Both the position numbers and the translations under genes were made by a program. Positions 34,005-44,100 of a DNA stretch of 64,000 nucleotides are shown in pieces. Every line of letters starts with the position of its first letter. The stretch's first letter is position 1. Source of the DNA: Aplectana chamaeleonis (Eukaryota; Nematoda; Chromadorea; Rhabditida; Cosmocercidae); NCBI GenBank assembly GCA_029168955.1, contig JAPDOI010000697.1, forward strand, positions 244,498-308,497. The letters run 5' to 3'. The notes beneath the pieces were generated by a model, which worked only from the letters and a program-made list of their open reading frames with translations, was not told the origin of the DNA and ran no database searches.

Positions 34005-34372
34005 GACAACAGGTGCGGACTGACCGCTGGCAATCAAGGCCTCTCCGGGCGGTACGCCGGCAAGTTGCGGGCGGATCGCTGCTCATCGTGGCCTCGGCGG
34101 GTGGATCGCTGGCTATCAAAGCCTTTGCGGGCGGATCGCTGCGTTTTGGCGGGCGGATAGCGGCGCCTGGGAAACTTGATCACGCTAGCGGGCGGATCGC
34201 CGGCAAGCTCTAAAGCGGCGATCCGCCCGCAACCTGCCAGCGATCCGCCCGTAAGGGCTTTGATAGCCAGCGATCCGCCCGCTGAGCTATGAGATGCAGC
34301 GATCCGCCCGCAACTTGCCGGCGATCCGCCCGCCAGGGCTTTGATAGCCAGCGATGCGCCCGCTCAAACTGT
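34005..34372. repeat. Subterminal GCGGATCGCTGG repeats, inverted pair
   Basis: About eight copies of GCGGGCGGATCGCTGGC-like sequence run forward to 34205, then about eight run in reverse to 34372, alternating with TATCAAAGCCTT/AAGGGCTTTGATA and CGGCAAGTTGCGGGCGGAT blocks. The left end of the 4.1-kb insertion thus ends in its own large palindrome. Confidence 0.9.
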
Positions 34373-34874
34373 ACACGGTGAAACTGGTCAATCAATGACG
34401 AGTGGATTGGAGTTCATTTACTGATCCACTGCCACGTCATAAACCCCCATCCGCCATCTCTACTTCAGTGTCATAGTTGCTTCACTTCTATATGTCGCTT
34501 TTTTCTTGACGTTGCTTAATTGTTGAGTGATCTTATAATGATTACCTTGTATTTAGCTCATTAGAAGACGTGTTCTTTAATTTTCCCAGTTTATCGCAAG
34601 TATCCTAATTCTGGGAAGCGCTTGTCTTTGAAAAAAAAACATATGGTGTATGCTAGAGATGGAGAGAAAAGCGCTTCGCTCAAAAGATGGCGGAATAACA
34701 TCTACGCCGCGGCTATTTAGAGATATGATAGAAACCATACAATATCGATAAATTCTTGACACAGATGGCGCTAAGCGCGTGAATGGAAGAGTCACCGAGT
34801 TTTCCCCGCCTGTCCTGCGCTTGGAATAATTTACGATCATCCCCTGACGGCTCACTTGGCCTGTTTTCAGTTCG
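34373..34874. other. No gene recognised (inside the 4.1-kb insertion)
   Basis: A 92-codon minus-strand frame (34577-34855) has no recognisable domain. Nothing else seen. Confidence 0.4.
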
Positions 34875-35035
34875 TCACTTTGAAATTATTCGAAAAATTA
34901 TTCGAATATATTCGAGTCGATTTAATTCAAAACTATTCAAAAATCGGACCTCAAAAAAAGAGGCCATTCGAATATATTCAAAAATCGGACGTTAAAAAAG
35001 GGAGCCATTCGAATCTATTCGATATTCGGTCTTTT
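34875..35035. repeat. S3-like repeat with 41-bp period
   Basis: TTCAAAAATCGGAC words start 41 bases apart (ATCGGAC at 34943 and 34984), with GCCATTCGAATATATTC between them. It shares ATTCGAATA with S3 and TCAAAATC with S2. Two full units and diverged edges. Confidence 0.7.
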
Positions 35036-35109
35036 CTTTCAGGGCACAACTATAGTAAACTGGTGTCAACTTTGTTTTTGGAGGAAGCGAGCCTCCTTCG
35101 AGGGAAGTA

Positions 35110-35440
35110 GATATATGACGCATTTTTCAAGCGCAGGAGTCAGATGGCAGCGGCGTCCTCGGTTCAGTTACAGAAGTTTGCGGTGCTTGAACCCTATCTG
35201 GAGGTCCCTCTCACCCGGTGAAGGCCCGAATAGAGGTTGGGAGGAGTCGTCGCGCCGCGTGTCGGGGTGCCGGCCGCATCGTGTGTCGCTGTGCCGGCCG
35301 CGTCGCGTGTCGGCGTGCAGGCGGTGTCCCGGTTTAGCGTGCAGGCTAGCTGTGTGGGCGCAGCGTTGAATTCGAGTGATGAGGTTCCCCAATTTGGATA
35401 TGTGGACCGTGACTGCCCACATTTTTGAGGATTTTCTATG
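35110..35440 (+). repeat. GCGTCGCGTGTCGG-rich repeat
   Basis: Short tandem CGTGTCG(G/C)(T/G)GTGCCGGCCGC words at 35255-35330, preceded by GTCAGATGGCAGCGGCGTC. It resembles 22060-22220 and, in the CGTCGCG part, repeat G. The frames here are repeat-derived. Confidence 0.6.
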
Positions 35441-35514
35441 GGAGGATACGAAAGGTAAGAACCCGAAAGTCCGAGTTTCAAAGAAGTCGAATTACGACAT
35501 TTGAAATGCACGGT

Positions 35515-35635
35515 CGGCATTGATCCTAAAGAGACGTTCTGTTCCCTAGTAAACGTTGGTGCAAGCTCGGTGCCATATGCTAATACATAGGTGCACCAAG
35601 TTTGTGCCAACCTTCAGTCAGGAACGCATGGTAAA
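35515..35635. mobile_element. Foldback, GAGTTTGCGCCAACC family, diverged copy
   Basis: CGGCATTGATCCTAAAGAGA, AGCTCGGTGCCATATGCTAA and GGTGCACCAAGTTTGTGCCA parallel the perfect copy at 20763-20898. The outer right part is decayed. Confidence 0.75.
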
Positions 35636-35831
35636 TAGAATTTCGCTATTTCGAAACCCACAATGCAGGTTTGTCTGGAACTTAGGCAATGTAGGGAGCC
35701 CTTACTAACTTTGTGAAAGTGCCGAGTGAGCCAAATTATCCGCTCTAGCACGATGTGATTTTACGTCATTTGCCAAAAGATGAAAATGCGACTAGTTGTA
35801 GCTAGCAACACGTTTTGGCGCAATTTAGGCA

Positions 35832-35955
35832 GTTGGCCGTATTCATGAAACAAACGGAGCCTCCCGGGAAGGTCCAATGTTCGCCCAACGCATACACTGG
35901 CTGCTTATAGGAACCCTTCCGGGAGGCTCCCGTAGTTTCATGGATAATGGCCACA
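35832..35955. mobile_element. 124-bp foldback
   Basis: GTTGGCCGTATTCATGAAAC and GGAGCCTCCCGGGAAGG are mirrored by CCTTCCGGGAGGCTCC and GTTTCATGGATAATGGCCAC after a loop of about 35 bases. Non-coding. Confidence 0.85.
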
Positions 35956-36118
35956 GAACTTTTCAGGGTGATTGTGAACTGGCGCCCTGAAAGGATGGTC
36001 GCGTGAAACATTCCACAATATCCAACCTGCGCCCCATATTGGAGCACAATCGAACCGCAAAGTACACTACTAGCGCAGCTGATGAGCTTCAAATCTCTAC
36101 TGCCCTTATCGGAGTTAA

Positions 36119-36567
36119 AGGCATCGTTCGCGCTGGAAATCAATTTTCATTTTTCAGGCTCAATTTCATGATTGAGCCCGGTAGACCACACTGGTGAACT
36201 TTGGTGCGTCAAAAACGTTGAGCAATGAGGTTGGAAGGCGTCAAAGATGAAGATCCGCCACCAATTCTCACCAGTCATCTAGCACTTTTTCCTAGAATGT
36301 TGGTGCGACCGTAAGACAACATGAAAAATAGTTACGGCACGAACTCCACATGCAGAAAAACTCTGAAAATGACAGTGACGAGGTCTTCAAAAGCAGAAAT
36401 ACTTCAAGAACGAAATTCAAATTCATATTTACAATGTGTTACGATTGAATTTTCTTTATAAACGAAGGTTTGTCACTGGCCCTTACGACATTTTCGTTCA
36501 CTAGAGAGGCCAGGCTACACGAAAACATGAAAAAAATAGTATATGGTTCTCTGCGTGTACGATGCCT
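36119..36567 (+). mobile_element. TTAA element, 449 bp (AGGCATCGT ends)
   Basis: TTAA at 36115-36118 and 36568-36571. Ends AGGCATCGTTCGCGC and, reversed, AGGCATCGTACACGC (12 of 15). The ends are related to the 17524-18118 element. The interior is not obviously shared. It inserted inside the 4.1-kb TA element, hence later. Confidence 0.85.
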
Positions 36568-37015
36568 TTAACTTTGGGTCCGCAGCTGCAAACAACCGTA
36601 GTTGCAGCGAGCAGCTCGGATATACTAGAGCTGGGTCTACGGGGTCACGGCACTATCATTTAGTTCTCAGCAAGATTGTTTGTAAGCTGCGTGATGCAAC
36701 AGACCTTACCTGCGAATGCGGAGCGCTATTTCACTCCTGTTCGGACATTGCGGGGCGGGCTGGACGTAATTCTTTTGAGACACTGGGGCATTGCATTCAA
36801 TTTTTGAAGAGCTTGACCCACTGCCGTGTCTGGTGTTCGAAGAGGCGTGAACCAACGTCTAAGAAAAATTGTAAAGTTTTCAAACATTAAAGGGTAGAAT
36901 ATGAGACACGGGACGGAGTAAACGAATTGATTCATTATTATGTGGGTATAAGGCAGTAGATGAGCAGTACTGAGGTGTGCAGAAGTACGGCCGGCACCGG
37001 TTGCCCACATACCTT
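36568..37015. other. No gene recognised (inside the 4.1-kb insertion)
   Basis: An open plus-strand frame runs from the element end to 36890 (115 codons, Cys-rich middle) but it begins inside the transposon terminus and has no splice context. No domain recognised. Confidence 0.35.
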
Positions 37016-37110
37016 GCGTTCCTTATTGTGACTTGGCGCAAACTCGGTGCACGCAAGTTATGTATAACATAGGCACATCGGCTTTGCTCCAAGAAACAAT
37101 AAGGAAAGCA
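37016..37110. mobile_element. Foldback, GAGTTTGCGCCAACC family, short diverged copy
   Basis: GCGTTCCTTATTGT and ACAATAAGGAAAGC arms enclose TTGGCGCAAACTCGGTGCAC and TATAACATAGGCAC. The third related copy in the window. Confidence 0.7.
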
Positions 37111-37294
37111 AAATATCAAAGCGATCTGTTGTCGACAATACGCCGGTTGGGGTCTAGGGTGCAGCACAAACTTCAGGGCTTCAGTTTCTTGGGCAGTAAA
37201 AAGCTTTTGACCGGATTTTTTGGCCCAGGTTTTCCTCAACATGTTTAGGTAGTCAACTCTTTGGGTTGATTAACACTGCGTCATAGGCGCTTAA

Positions 37295-37770
37295 AGGCAC
37301 AGTCCAAGCTCAGGGGCCAAATCTTAGATTTCCACATAATTATGAAGTAGACCCACCCCGTATAACACCTGCCAAGTGAGAGCTCTCGATTCCACGGAAT
37401 AAGCGAGATATAGGAGGAAGCCAATCTGGGGCGTCCACACCAGGAAGCCACTTTGGCACGCCCCTTTACGATCTTTCGAGCTGAACAGTGGCGAGATGAG
37501 TGATGATTTCCGATCAATAGCCCCGTTTTTCCCTACATTCTCAGCCTCCCTCTTTATTCAGGTCGGCTCGCATCCATAGGTTGCAAATGACGGAAGTTAC
37601 AAGCCTCGGACAACTCGTCCACCATGCTTCCGCAGCTCAATTTTCGAGGGGCCACATCTCCGTTCTCAGGAGGCCTTGTACGACTAGAGAGACATCATTG
37701 GAATCAGCGTGAGACCATTTTCAAGATAAGAAAGGAAACAGAAAATCGATTTTGAGGTTGGACTGTGCCT
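37295..37770 (+). mobile_element. TTAA element, 476 bp (AGGCACAGTCC ends)
   Basis: TTAA at 37291-37294 and 37771-37774. Ends AGGCACAGTCCAA on both sides. It aligns in reverse with 1176-1660 throughout. A second late insertion within the 4.1-kb TA element. No coding frame. Confidence 0.9.
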
Positions 37771-37831
37771 TTAAGAATTGGTCCCCGACCCCAGGGATCA
37801 AAAGGAGAAGGGATTCAAATTACGAGTACAT

Positions 37832-38105
37832 CGCTGACAACTGGCGGGTAGATCGCTGATAACTGGCGGGTGAATCGATGATAACTGCCGGGCGGATCGC
37901 TGGTTACTGGCGGGCGGATCGCTGGCTACTGGCGGGCGGATCGCTGGCTACTGGCGGGTGGATCGCTGGCTACTGCCGGGCAGATCGCTGGCTACCGGCG
38001 GGCGGATGGCTGGCTAGTGGCGGGCGGATCGCTGGCTACTGGCGGGCGGATGGCGGGGGGGATGTCGATCCGCCCGCCAAAAGCCAGCGATCCGCCCGCA
38101 CCTGC
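37832..38105. repeat. 22-bp subterminal tandem repeat
   Basis: About eleven units of 22 bases with GCGGGCGGATCGCTGG and CTACTGG. Early units read GATAACTGG instead. The last part flips orientation (GATCCGCCCGCCAAAAGCC, then CCAGCGATCCGCCCGCACC). It forms the inner right arm of the TA element and pairs with 34005-34205. Confidence 0.95.
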
Positions 38106-38113
38106 TGTCTGAG

Positions 38114-41100
38114 TATGTGGGACCCAAATGCGAGTGCGCCGGACGCCGAAGAAAGTGTGCGGGACCCAAGTGGGAGTGCTCAGGACGCCATAGAAAATGT
38201 GCGGGACCCAAGTAGGAGTGCGCAGATCGCCGTAGAAAATGTGCGGGACCCAAGTAGAGTGCGCCAGACGCCGCAGAAAGTGTGCGGGACCCAAATGCGA
38301 GTGCGCCGGACGCCGTAGAAAGTGTGCGGGACCCAAGGTAGAGTGCGCCGGACGCCGTAGAAAGTGTGTGGGACCCAAGTGGGAGTGCGCCGGACGCCGT
38401 AGGAAGTGGGCGGGACCCAAGTGGGAGTGCGCCGGACGTCGTAGGAAGTGTGCGGGATCCAAGTGAAAGTGCGCCAGACGCCGTAGGGAGTATGCGGGAT
38501 CCAAGATAGAGTGTGCCGGACGCCGTAGAAAATGTGTGGGACCCAAGTGGAAGTGAGCCAGACGCCGTAGAAAGTGTGTGGGACCCAAGGTAAAGTGCGC
38601 CGGACGCCGTAGAAAGTGTGTGGGACCCAAGTGGGAGTGCTCAGGACGTCATAGAAAGTGAGCGGGACCCAAGGTAGAGTGTGCCGGACGCCGTAGAAAA
38701 TGTGTGGGACCCAAGGTAAAGTGCGCCGGACGCCGTAAAAAGTGTGTGGGACCCAAATGCGAGTGCGCCAAACGCCGAAGAAAGTGGGCAGGAACCAAGT
38801 GGGAGTGCTCAGGACGTCATAGAAAATGAGCGGGACCCAAGGTAGAGTGCGCCGGACGCCGCAGAAAGTCTGCGGGATCCAAGGTAGAGTGCGCCGCACG
38901 CCCCAGAAAGTATGCGGGACCCAAGTGCGAGTGCGCCGAACGCCGAAGAAAGTGTGCGGGACCCAGGTGGAAGTGCGCCGGACGCCGTAGGAAGTGTGCA
39001 AGATCCAAGTGGAAGTGCGCAGGACGCCGTAGAAAGTGTGTGGGACCCAAGGTAGAGAGTGCGCCGGACGCCGTAGAAAGTGTGTGGACCCAAGGTAGAG
39101 TGCGCCGGACGCCGTAGGGAGTATGCGGGATCCAAGTGGGAGTGCGCCAGACGCCGTAGAAAGTGTGTGGGACCCAAGGTAAAGTGCGCCGGACGCCGTA
39201 GAAAGTGTGGGACCCAAGTGGGAGTGCTCAGGACGTCATAGAAAGTGAGCGCGACCCAAGGTAGAGTGTGCCGGACGCCGTAGAAAATGTGTGGGACCCA
39301 AGTGGGAGTGCGCCAGACGCCGTAGAAAGTGTGTGGGACCCAAGGTAAAGTGCGCCGGACGCCGTAGAAAGTGTGGGACCCAAGTGGGAGTGCTCAGGAC
39401 GTCATAGAAAGTGAGCGCGACCCAAGGTAGAGTGTGCCGGACGCCGTAGAAAATGTGTGGGACCCAAGTAGGAGTGCGCCGAACGCCGTAGGAAGTGGGC
39501 GGGTCCCAAGTGGGAGTGCGCAGGACGCCGTAGGGAGTATGCGGGATCCAAGTGGGAGTGCGCCAAACGCCGTAGGGAGTATGCGGGATCCAAGTGGAAG
39601 TGCGCAGGACGCCATAGAAGGTGTGCGGGACGCAAGGTAGAGTGCGCAGGACGCCGTAGGAAGTGGGCGGGACCCAAGGTAGAGTGCGCCGAACGCCGAA
39701 GAAAGTGTGCGGGACCCAAGTGGAAGTGCGCCGGACGTCGTAGGAAGTGTGCGGGATCCAAGTGGAAGTGCGCCAGGCGCCGTAGGGAGTATGCGGGATC
39801 CAAGGTAGAGTGCGCCGGACACTGTAGAAAGCGTGTGGGACCCAAGGTAAAGTGCGCCGGACGCCGTAGAAAGTGTGGGACCCAAGGTAAAGTGCGCCGG
39901 ACGCCGTAGAAAGTGTGTGGGACCCAAGTGGGAGTGCTCAGGACGTCATAGAAAGTGAGCGGGACCCAAGGTAGAGTGTGCCGGACGCCGCAGAAAGTGT
40001 GTGGGACCCAAGGTAAAGTGCGCCGGACGCCGTAGAAAGTGTATGGGACCCAAGTGGGAGTGTGCCGGACGCCGTAGAAAATGTGTGGGACCCAAGTGGG
40101 AGTGCTCAGGACGCCATAGAAAATGAGCGGGACCCAAGGTAGAGTGAGCCAAACGCCGAAGAAAGTGGGCGGGACCCAAGTGGGAGTGCTCATGACGCCA
40201 TAGAAAATGTGCGGGACCCAAGTAGGAGTGCGCCAGACGCCGTAGAAAGTGTGCGGGACCCAAGGTAGAGTGCGCCGGACGCCGTAGGGAGTATGCGGGA
40301 TCCAAGGTAGAGTGCGCCGAACGCCGAAGAAAGTGTGCGGGACCCAAGTGGAAGTGCGCCGGACGTCGTAGGAAGTGTGGGGCCCAAGTGGGAGTGCGCC
40401 GGACGCCGTAGGGAGTATGCGGGATCCAAGGTAGAGTGCGCCGGACGCCGCAGAAAGTGTGGGACCCAAGTGGGAGTGCTCAGGACGTCATAGAAAATGA
40501 GCGCGACCCAAGGTAGAGTGTGCCGGACGCCATAGAAAGTGTGCGGGACTCTAGTGGGATTGCGCGGGACGCCGCAGAAAGTGTGTGGGACCCAAGTGGC
40601 AGTGCGCCAGACGCCGTAGGGAGTATGCGGGATCCAAGTGGGAGTGCGCGGGACGCCATAGAAAGTGTGCGGGACCCAAGGTAGAGTGCGCCGGATGCCG
40701 TAGAAAGTGTGCGGAAGCCAAGGTAGAGTGCGCCGGACGCCGTAGAAAGTGTGTGGGACCCAAGTGGAAGTGCGTAGGACGCCGTAGAAAGTGTGTGGGA
40801 CCCAAGTGCGAGTGCGCCGGACGCCGTAGAAAGTGTGCGGGATCCAAGGTAGAGTGCGCCGGACGCCGTAGAAAGTGTGCGGGATCCAAGGTAGAGTGCG
40901 CCGGACGCCGTAGAAAATGTGTGGGACCCAAGGTAGAGTGCGACGGACGACGTAGAAAGTGTGCGGAACCCAAGTGGAAGTGCACCGGACGCCGTAGAAA
41001 GTGTGCGGGATCCAAGGTAGAGTGCGCCGGACGCCGTAGGAAGTGGGCGGGACCCAAGTAGGAGTGCGCAGAACGCTGTAGAAAGTGTGCGGGACCCAAG

Positions 41101-44100
41101 AGGAAGTGCGCCGGACGTCGTAGGAAGTGTGCGGGATCCTAGTGGAAGTGCGCCAGACGCCGTAGGGAGTATGCGGGATCCAAGGTAGAGTGCGCCGGAC
41201 ACTGTAGAAAGTGTGTGGGACCCAAGTGGGAGTGCGCCAGACGCCGTAGAAAGTGTGTGGGACCAAAGGTAAAGTGCGCCGGACGCCGTAGAAAGTGTGG
41301 GACCCAAGTGGGAGTGCTCAGGACGTCATAGAAAGTGAGCGCGACCCAAGGTAGAGTGCGCAGGACGCCATAGAAGGTGTGCGGGACGCAAGGTAGAGTG
41401 CGCAGGACGCCGTGGAAAATAAGTGGAACCCAAGTAGGAGTGCGCCGAACGCCGTAGGAAGTGGGCGGGACCCAAGTGGGAGTGCGCAGGACGCCGTAGA
41501 AGGTGTGCGGAACCCGAGTGAAAGTGACCAGGACGCACTAGAAAGTGTGGGGAACCCAAATGCGAGTGCGCCGGACGACGTAGAAAGTGTGCGGGACCCA
41601 AGGTAGAGTGCGCCGGACGCCGTAGAAAGTGTGTGGGACCCAAGTGGGAGTGCCCAGGACGTCATAGAAAGTGAGCGCGACCCAAGGTAGAGTGCGCAGG
41701 ACGCCATAGAAGGTGTGCGGGACGCAAGGTAGAGTGCGCAGGACGCCGTAGGAAGTGGGCGGGACCCAAGGTAGAGTGCGCCGGACGCCGTAGGGAGTAT
41801 GCGGGATCCAAGTGGGAGTGCGCCAGACGCCGTAGAAAGTGTGTGGGACCCAAGGTAAAGTGCGCCGGACGCCGTAGAAAGTGTGGGACCCAAGTGGGAG
41901 TGCTCAGGACGTCATAGAAAGTGAGCGCGACCCAAGGTAGAGTGTGCCGGACGCCGTAGAAAATGTGTGGGACCCAAGTAGGAGTGCGCCGAACGCCGTA
42001 GGGAGTATGCGGGATCCAAGTGGGAGTGCGCCAAACGCCGTAGGGAGTATGCGGGATCCAAGTGGAAGTGCGCAGGACGCCATAGAAGGTGTGCGGGACG
42101 CAAGGTAGAGTGCGCAGGACGCCGTAGGAAGTGGGCGGGACCCAAGGTAGAGTGCGCCGGACGCCGTAGGGAGTATGCGGGATCCAAGTGGGAGTGCGCC
42201 AGACGCCGTAGAAAGTGTGTGGGACCCAAGGTAAAGTGCGCCAGGCGCCGTAGGGAGTATGCGGGATCCAAGGTAGAGTGCGCCGGACACTGTAGAAAGC
42301 GTGTGGGACCCAAGGTAAAGTGCGCCGGACGCCGTAGAAAGTGTGGGACCCAAGTGGGAGTGCTCAGGACGTCATAGAAAGTGAGCGCGACCCAAGGTAG
42401 AGTGTGCCGGACGCCGTAGAAAATGTGTGGGACCCAAGTGGGAGTGCGCCAGACGCCGTAGAAAGTGTGTGGGACCCAAGTGGGAGTGCGCCGGACGCCG
42501 TAGAAAGTGTGGGACCCAAGTGGGAGTGCGCAGGACGCCGTAGAAAGTGTGCGAGACCCAAGGTAGAGTGCGCCGGACGCCGTAGAAAATGTGTGGGACC
42601 TAAGGTAGAGTGCGCAGGAGGCCTAAGAACGTGTGCGGGACCCGGGTGGGAGTGCGCAGGACGCCGTAGAAAGTGTGCGAGACCCAAGTAGAGTGCGCCG
42701 GACGCCGTAGGAAGTGTGCGGGATCCAAGGTGGAAGTGCGCCAGACGCCGTAGAAAGTGTGTGGGACCCAAGGTAGAGTGCGCCGGACGCCGTAGAAAGT
42801 GTGCGGGACCCAAGGTAGAGTGCGCAGGACGCCATAAAAAGTGTGCGGGACCCAAGTAGGAGTGCGCCGAACGTCGTAGGAAGTGTGTGGGACCCAAGTG
42901 GGAGTGCGCCAGACGCCGTAGAAAGTGTGTGGGACCCAAGGTAAAGTGCGCCGGACGCCGTAGAAAGTGTGTGGGACCCAAGTGGGAGTGCTCAGGACGT
43001 CATAGAAAGTGAGCGCGACCCAAGGTAGAGTGTGCCGGACGCCGTAGAAAATGTGTGGGACCCAAGTAGGAGTGCGCCGAACGCCGTAGGAAGTGGGCGG
43101 GACCCAAGTGGGAGTGCGCAGGACGCCGTAGGGAGTATGCGGGATCCAAGTGGAAGTGCGCAGGACGCCTTAGAAGTTGTGCGGGACGCAAGGTAGAGTG
43201 CGCAGGACGCCGTAGAAAGTGTGTGGGACCCAAGTGGGAGTGCGCCGGACGCCGTAGAAAGTGTGTGGGACCCAAGTAGGAGTGCGCCGGACTTCGTAGG
43301 AAGTGTGCGGGATCCAAGATAGAGTGTGCCGGACGCCGTAGAAAATGTGTGGGACCCAAGTGGGAGTGCGCCAGACGCCGTAGAAAGTGTGTGGGACCCA
43401 AGGTAAAGTGCGCCGGACGCCGTAGAAAGTGTGGGACCCAAGTGGGAGTGCTCAGGACGTCATAGAAAGTGAGCGCGACCCAAGGTAGAGTGTGCCGGAC
43501 GCCGTAGAAAATGTGTGGGGCCCAAGGTAAAGTGCGCCGGACGCGGTAGAGAGTGTGCGGGACCCAAGTGGGAGTGCGCCGGACGCCGTAGGAAGTGTGC
43601 GGGACCCAAGTGGGAGTGCACAGGACGCCATAGAAAGTGTGCGGGACCCAAGGTCGAGTGCGCCGGACGCCGTAGAAAGTGTGTGGGACCCAAGGTAAAG
43701 TGCGCCGGACGCCGTAGAAAATGTGTGGGACCCAAGTGGGAGTGCTCAGGACGCCATAGAAAATGTGCGGGACCCAAGTAGGAGTGCGCAGAACGCCGTA
43801 GGAAGTGTGCGGGATCCAAGTGGAAGTGCGCCAGACGCCGTAGGGAGTATGCGGGATCCAAGGTAGAGTGCGCCGGTCACTGTAGAAAGTGTGTGGGACC
43901 CAAGTGGGAGTGCTCAGGACGTCATAGAGAGTGAGCGGGATCCAAGTGGAAGTGCGCAGGACGCCATAGAAGGTGTGCGGGACGCAAGGTAGAGTGCGCA
44001 GGACGCCGTAGGAAGTGGGCGGGACCCAAGGTAGAGTGCGCCGGACGCCGTAGAAAGTGTGGGACCCAAGTGGGAGTGCTCAGGACGTCATAGAAAGTGA

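Larger units (their letters stand above)
34001..38113. mobile_element. 4.1-kb insertion in S1 with TA target duplication
   Basis: The satellite is cut at GATAGAGTA and resumes at TATGTGGGACCC, giving a TA duplication (33999-34000 and 38114-38115). Intact, uninterrupted copies of the same site occur at about 30190 and 32030. Ends are CTCAGACAACAGGTGCGG and, reversed, CTCAGACAGCAGGTGCGG (17 of 18). Both ends continue into GCGGATCGCTGG subterminal repeats. TA duplication is typical of Tc1/mariner-type and some other cut-and-paste elements. I find no transposase frame: the interior holds later small elements and diverged repeats, so this is a non-autonomous or decayed copy. Confidence 0.9.

Noticed and set aside
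36543..36890. 115-codon plus-strand frame with Cys-rich middle
   Set aside because: It begins inside a transposon terminus and no domain or splice signals were recognised.
34001..38113. Autonomous transposon
   Set aside because: No frame long enough for a transposase or with a DDE-like arrangement was seen in the 4.1-kb interior.
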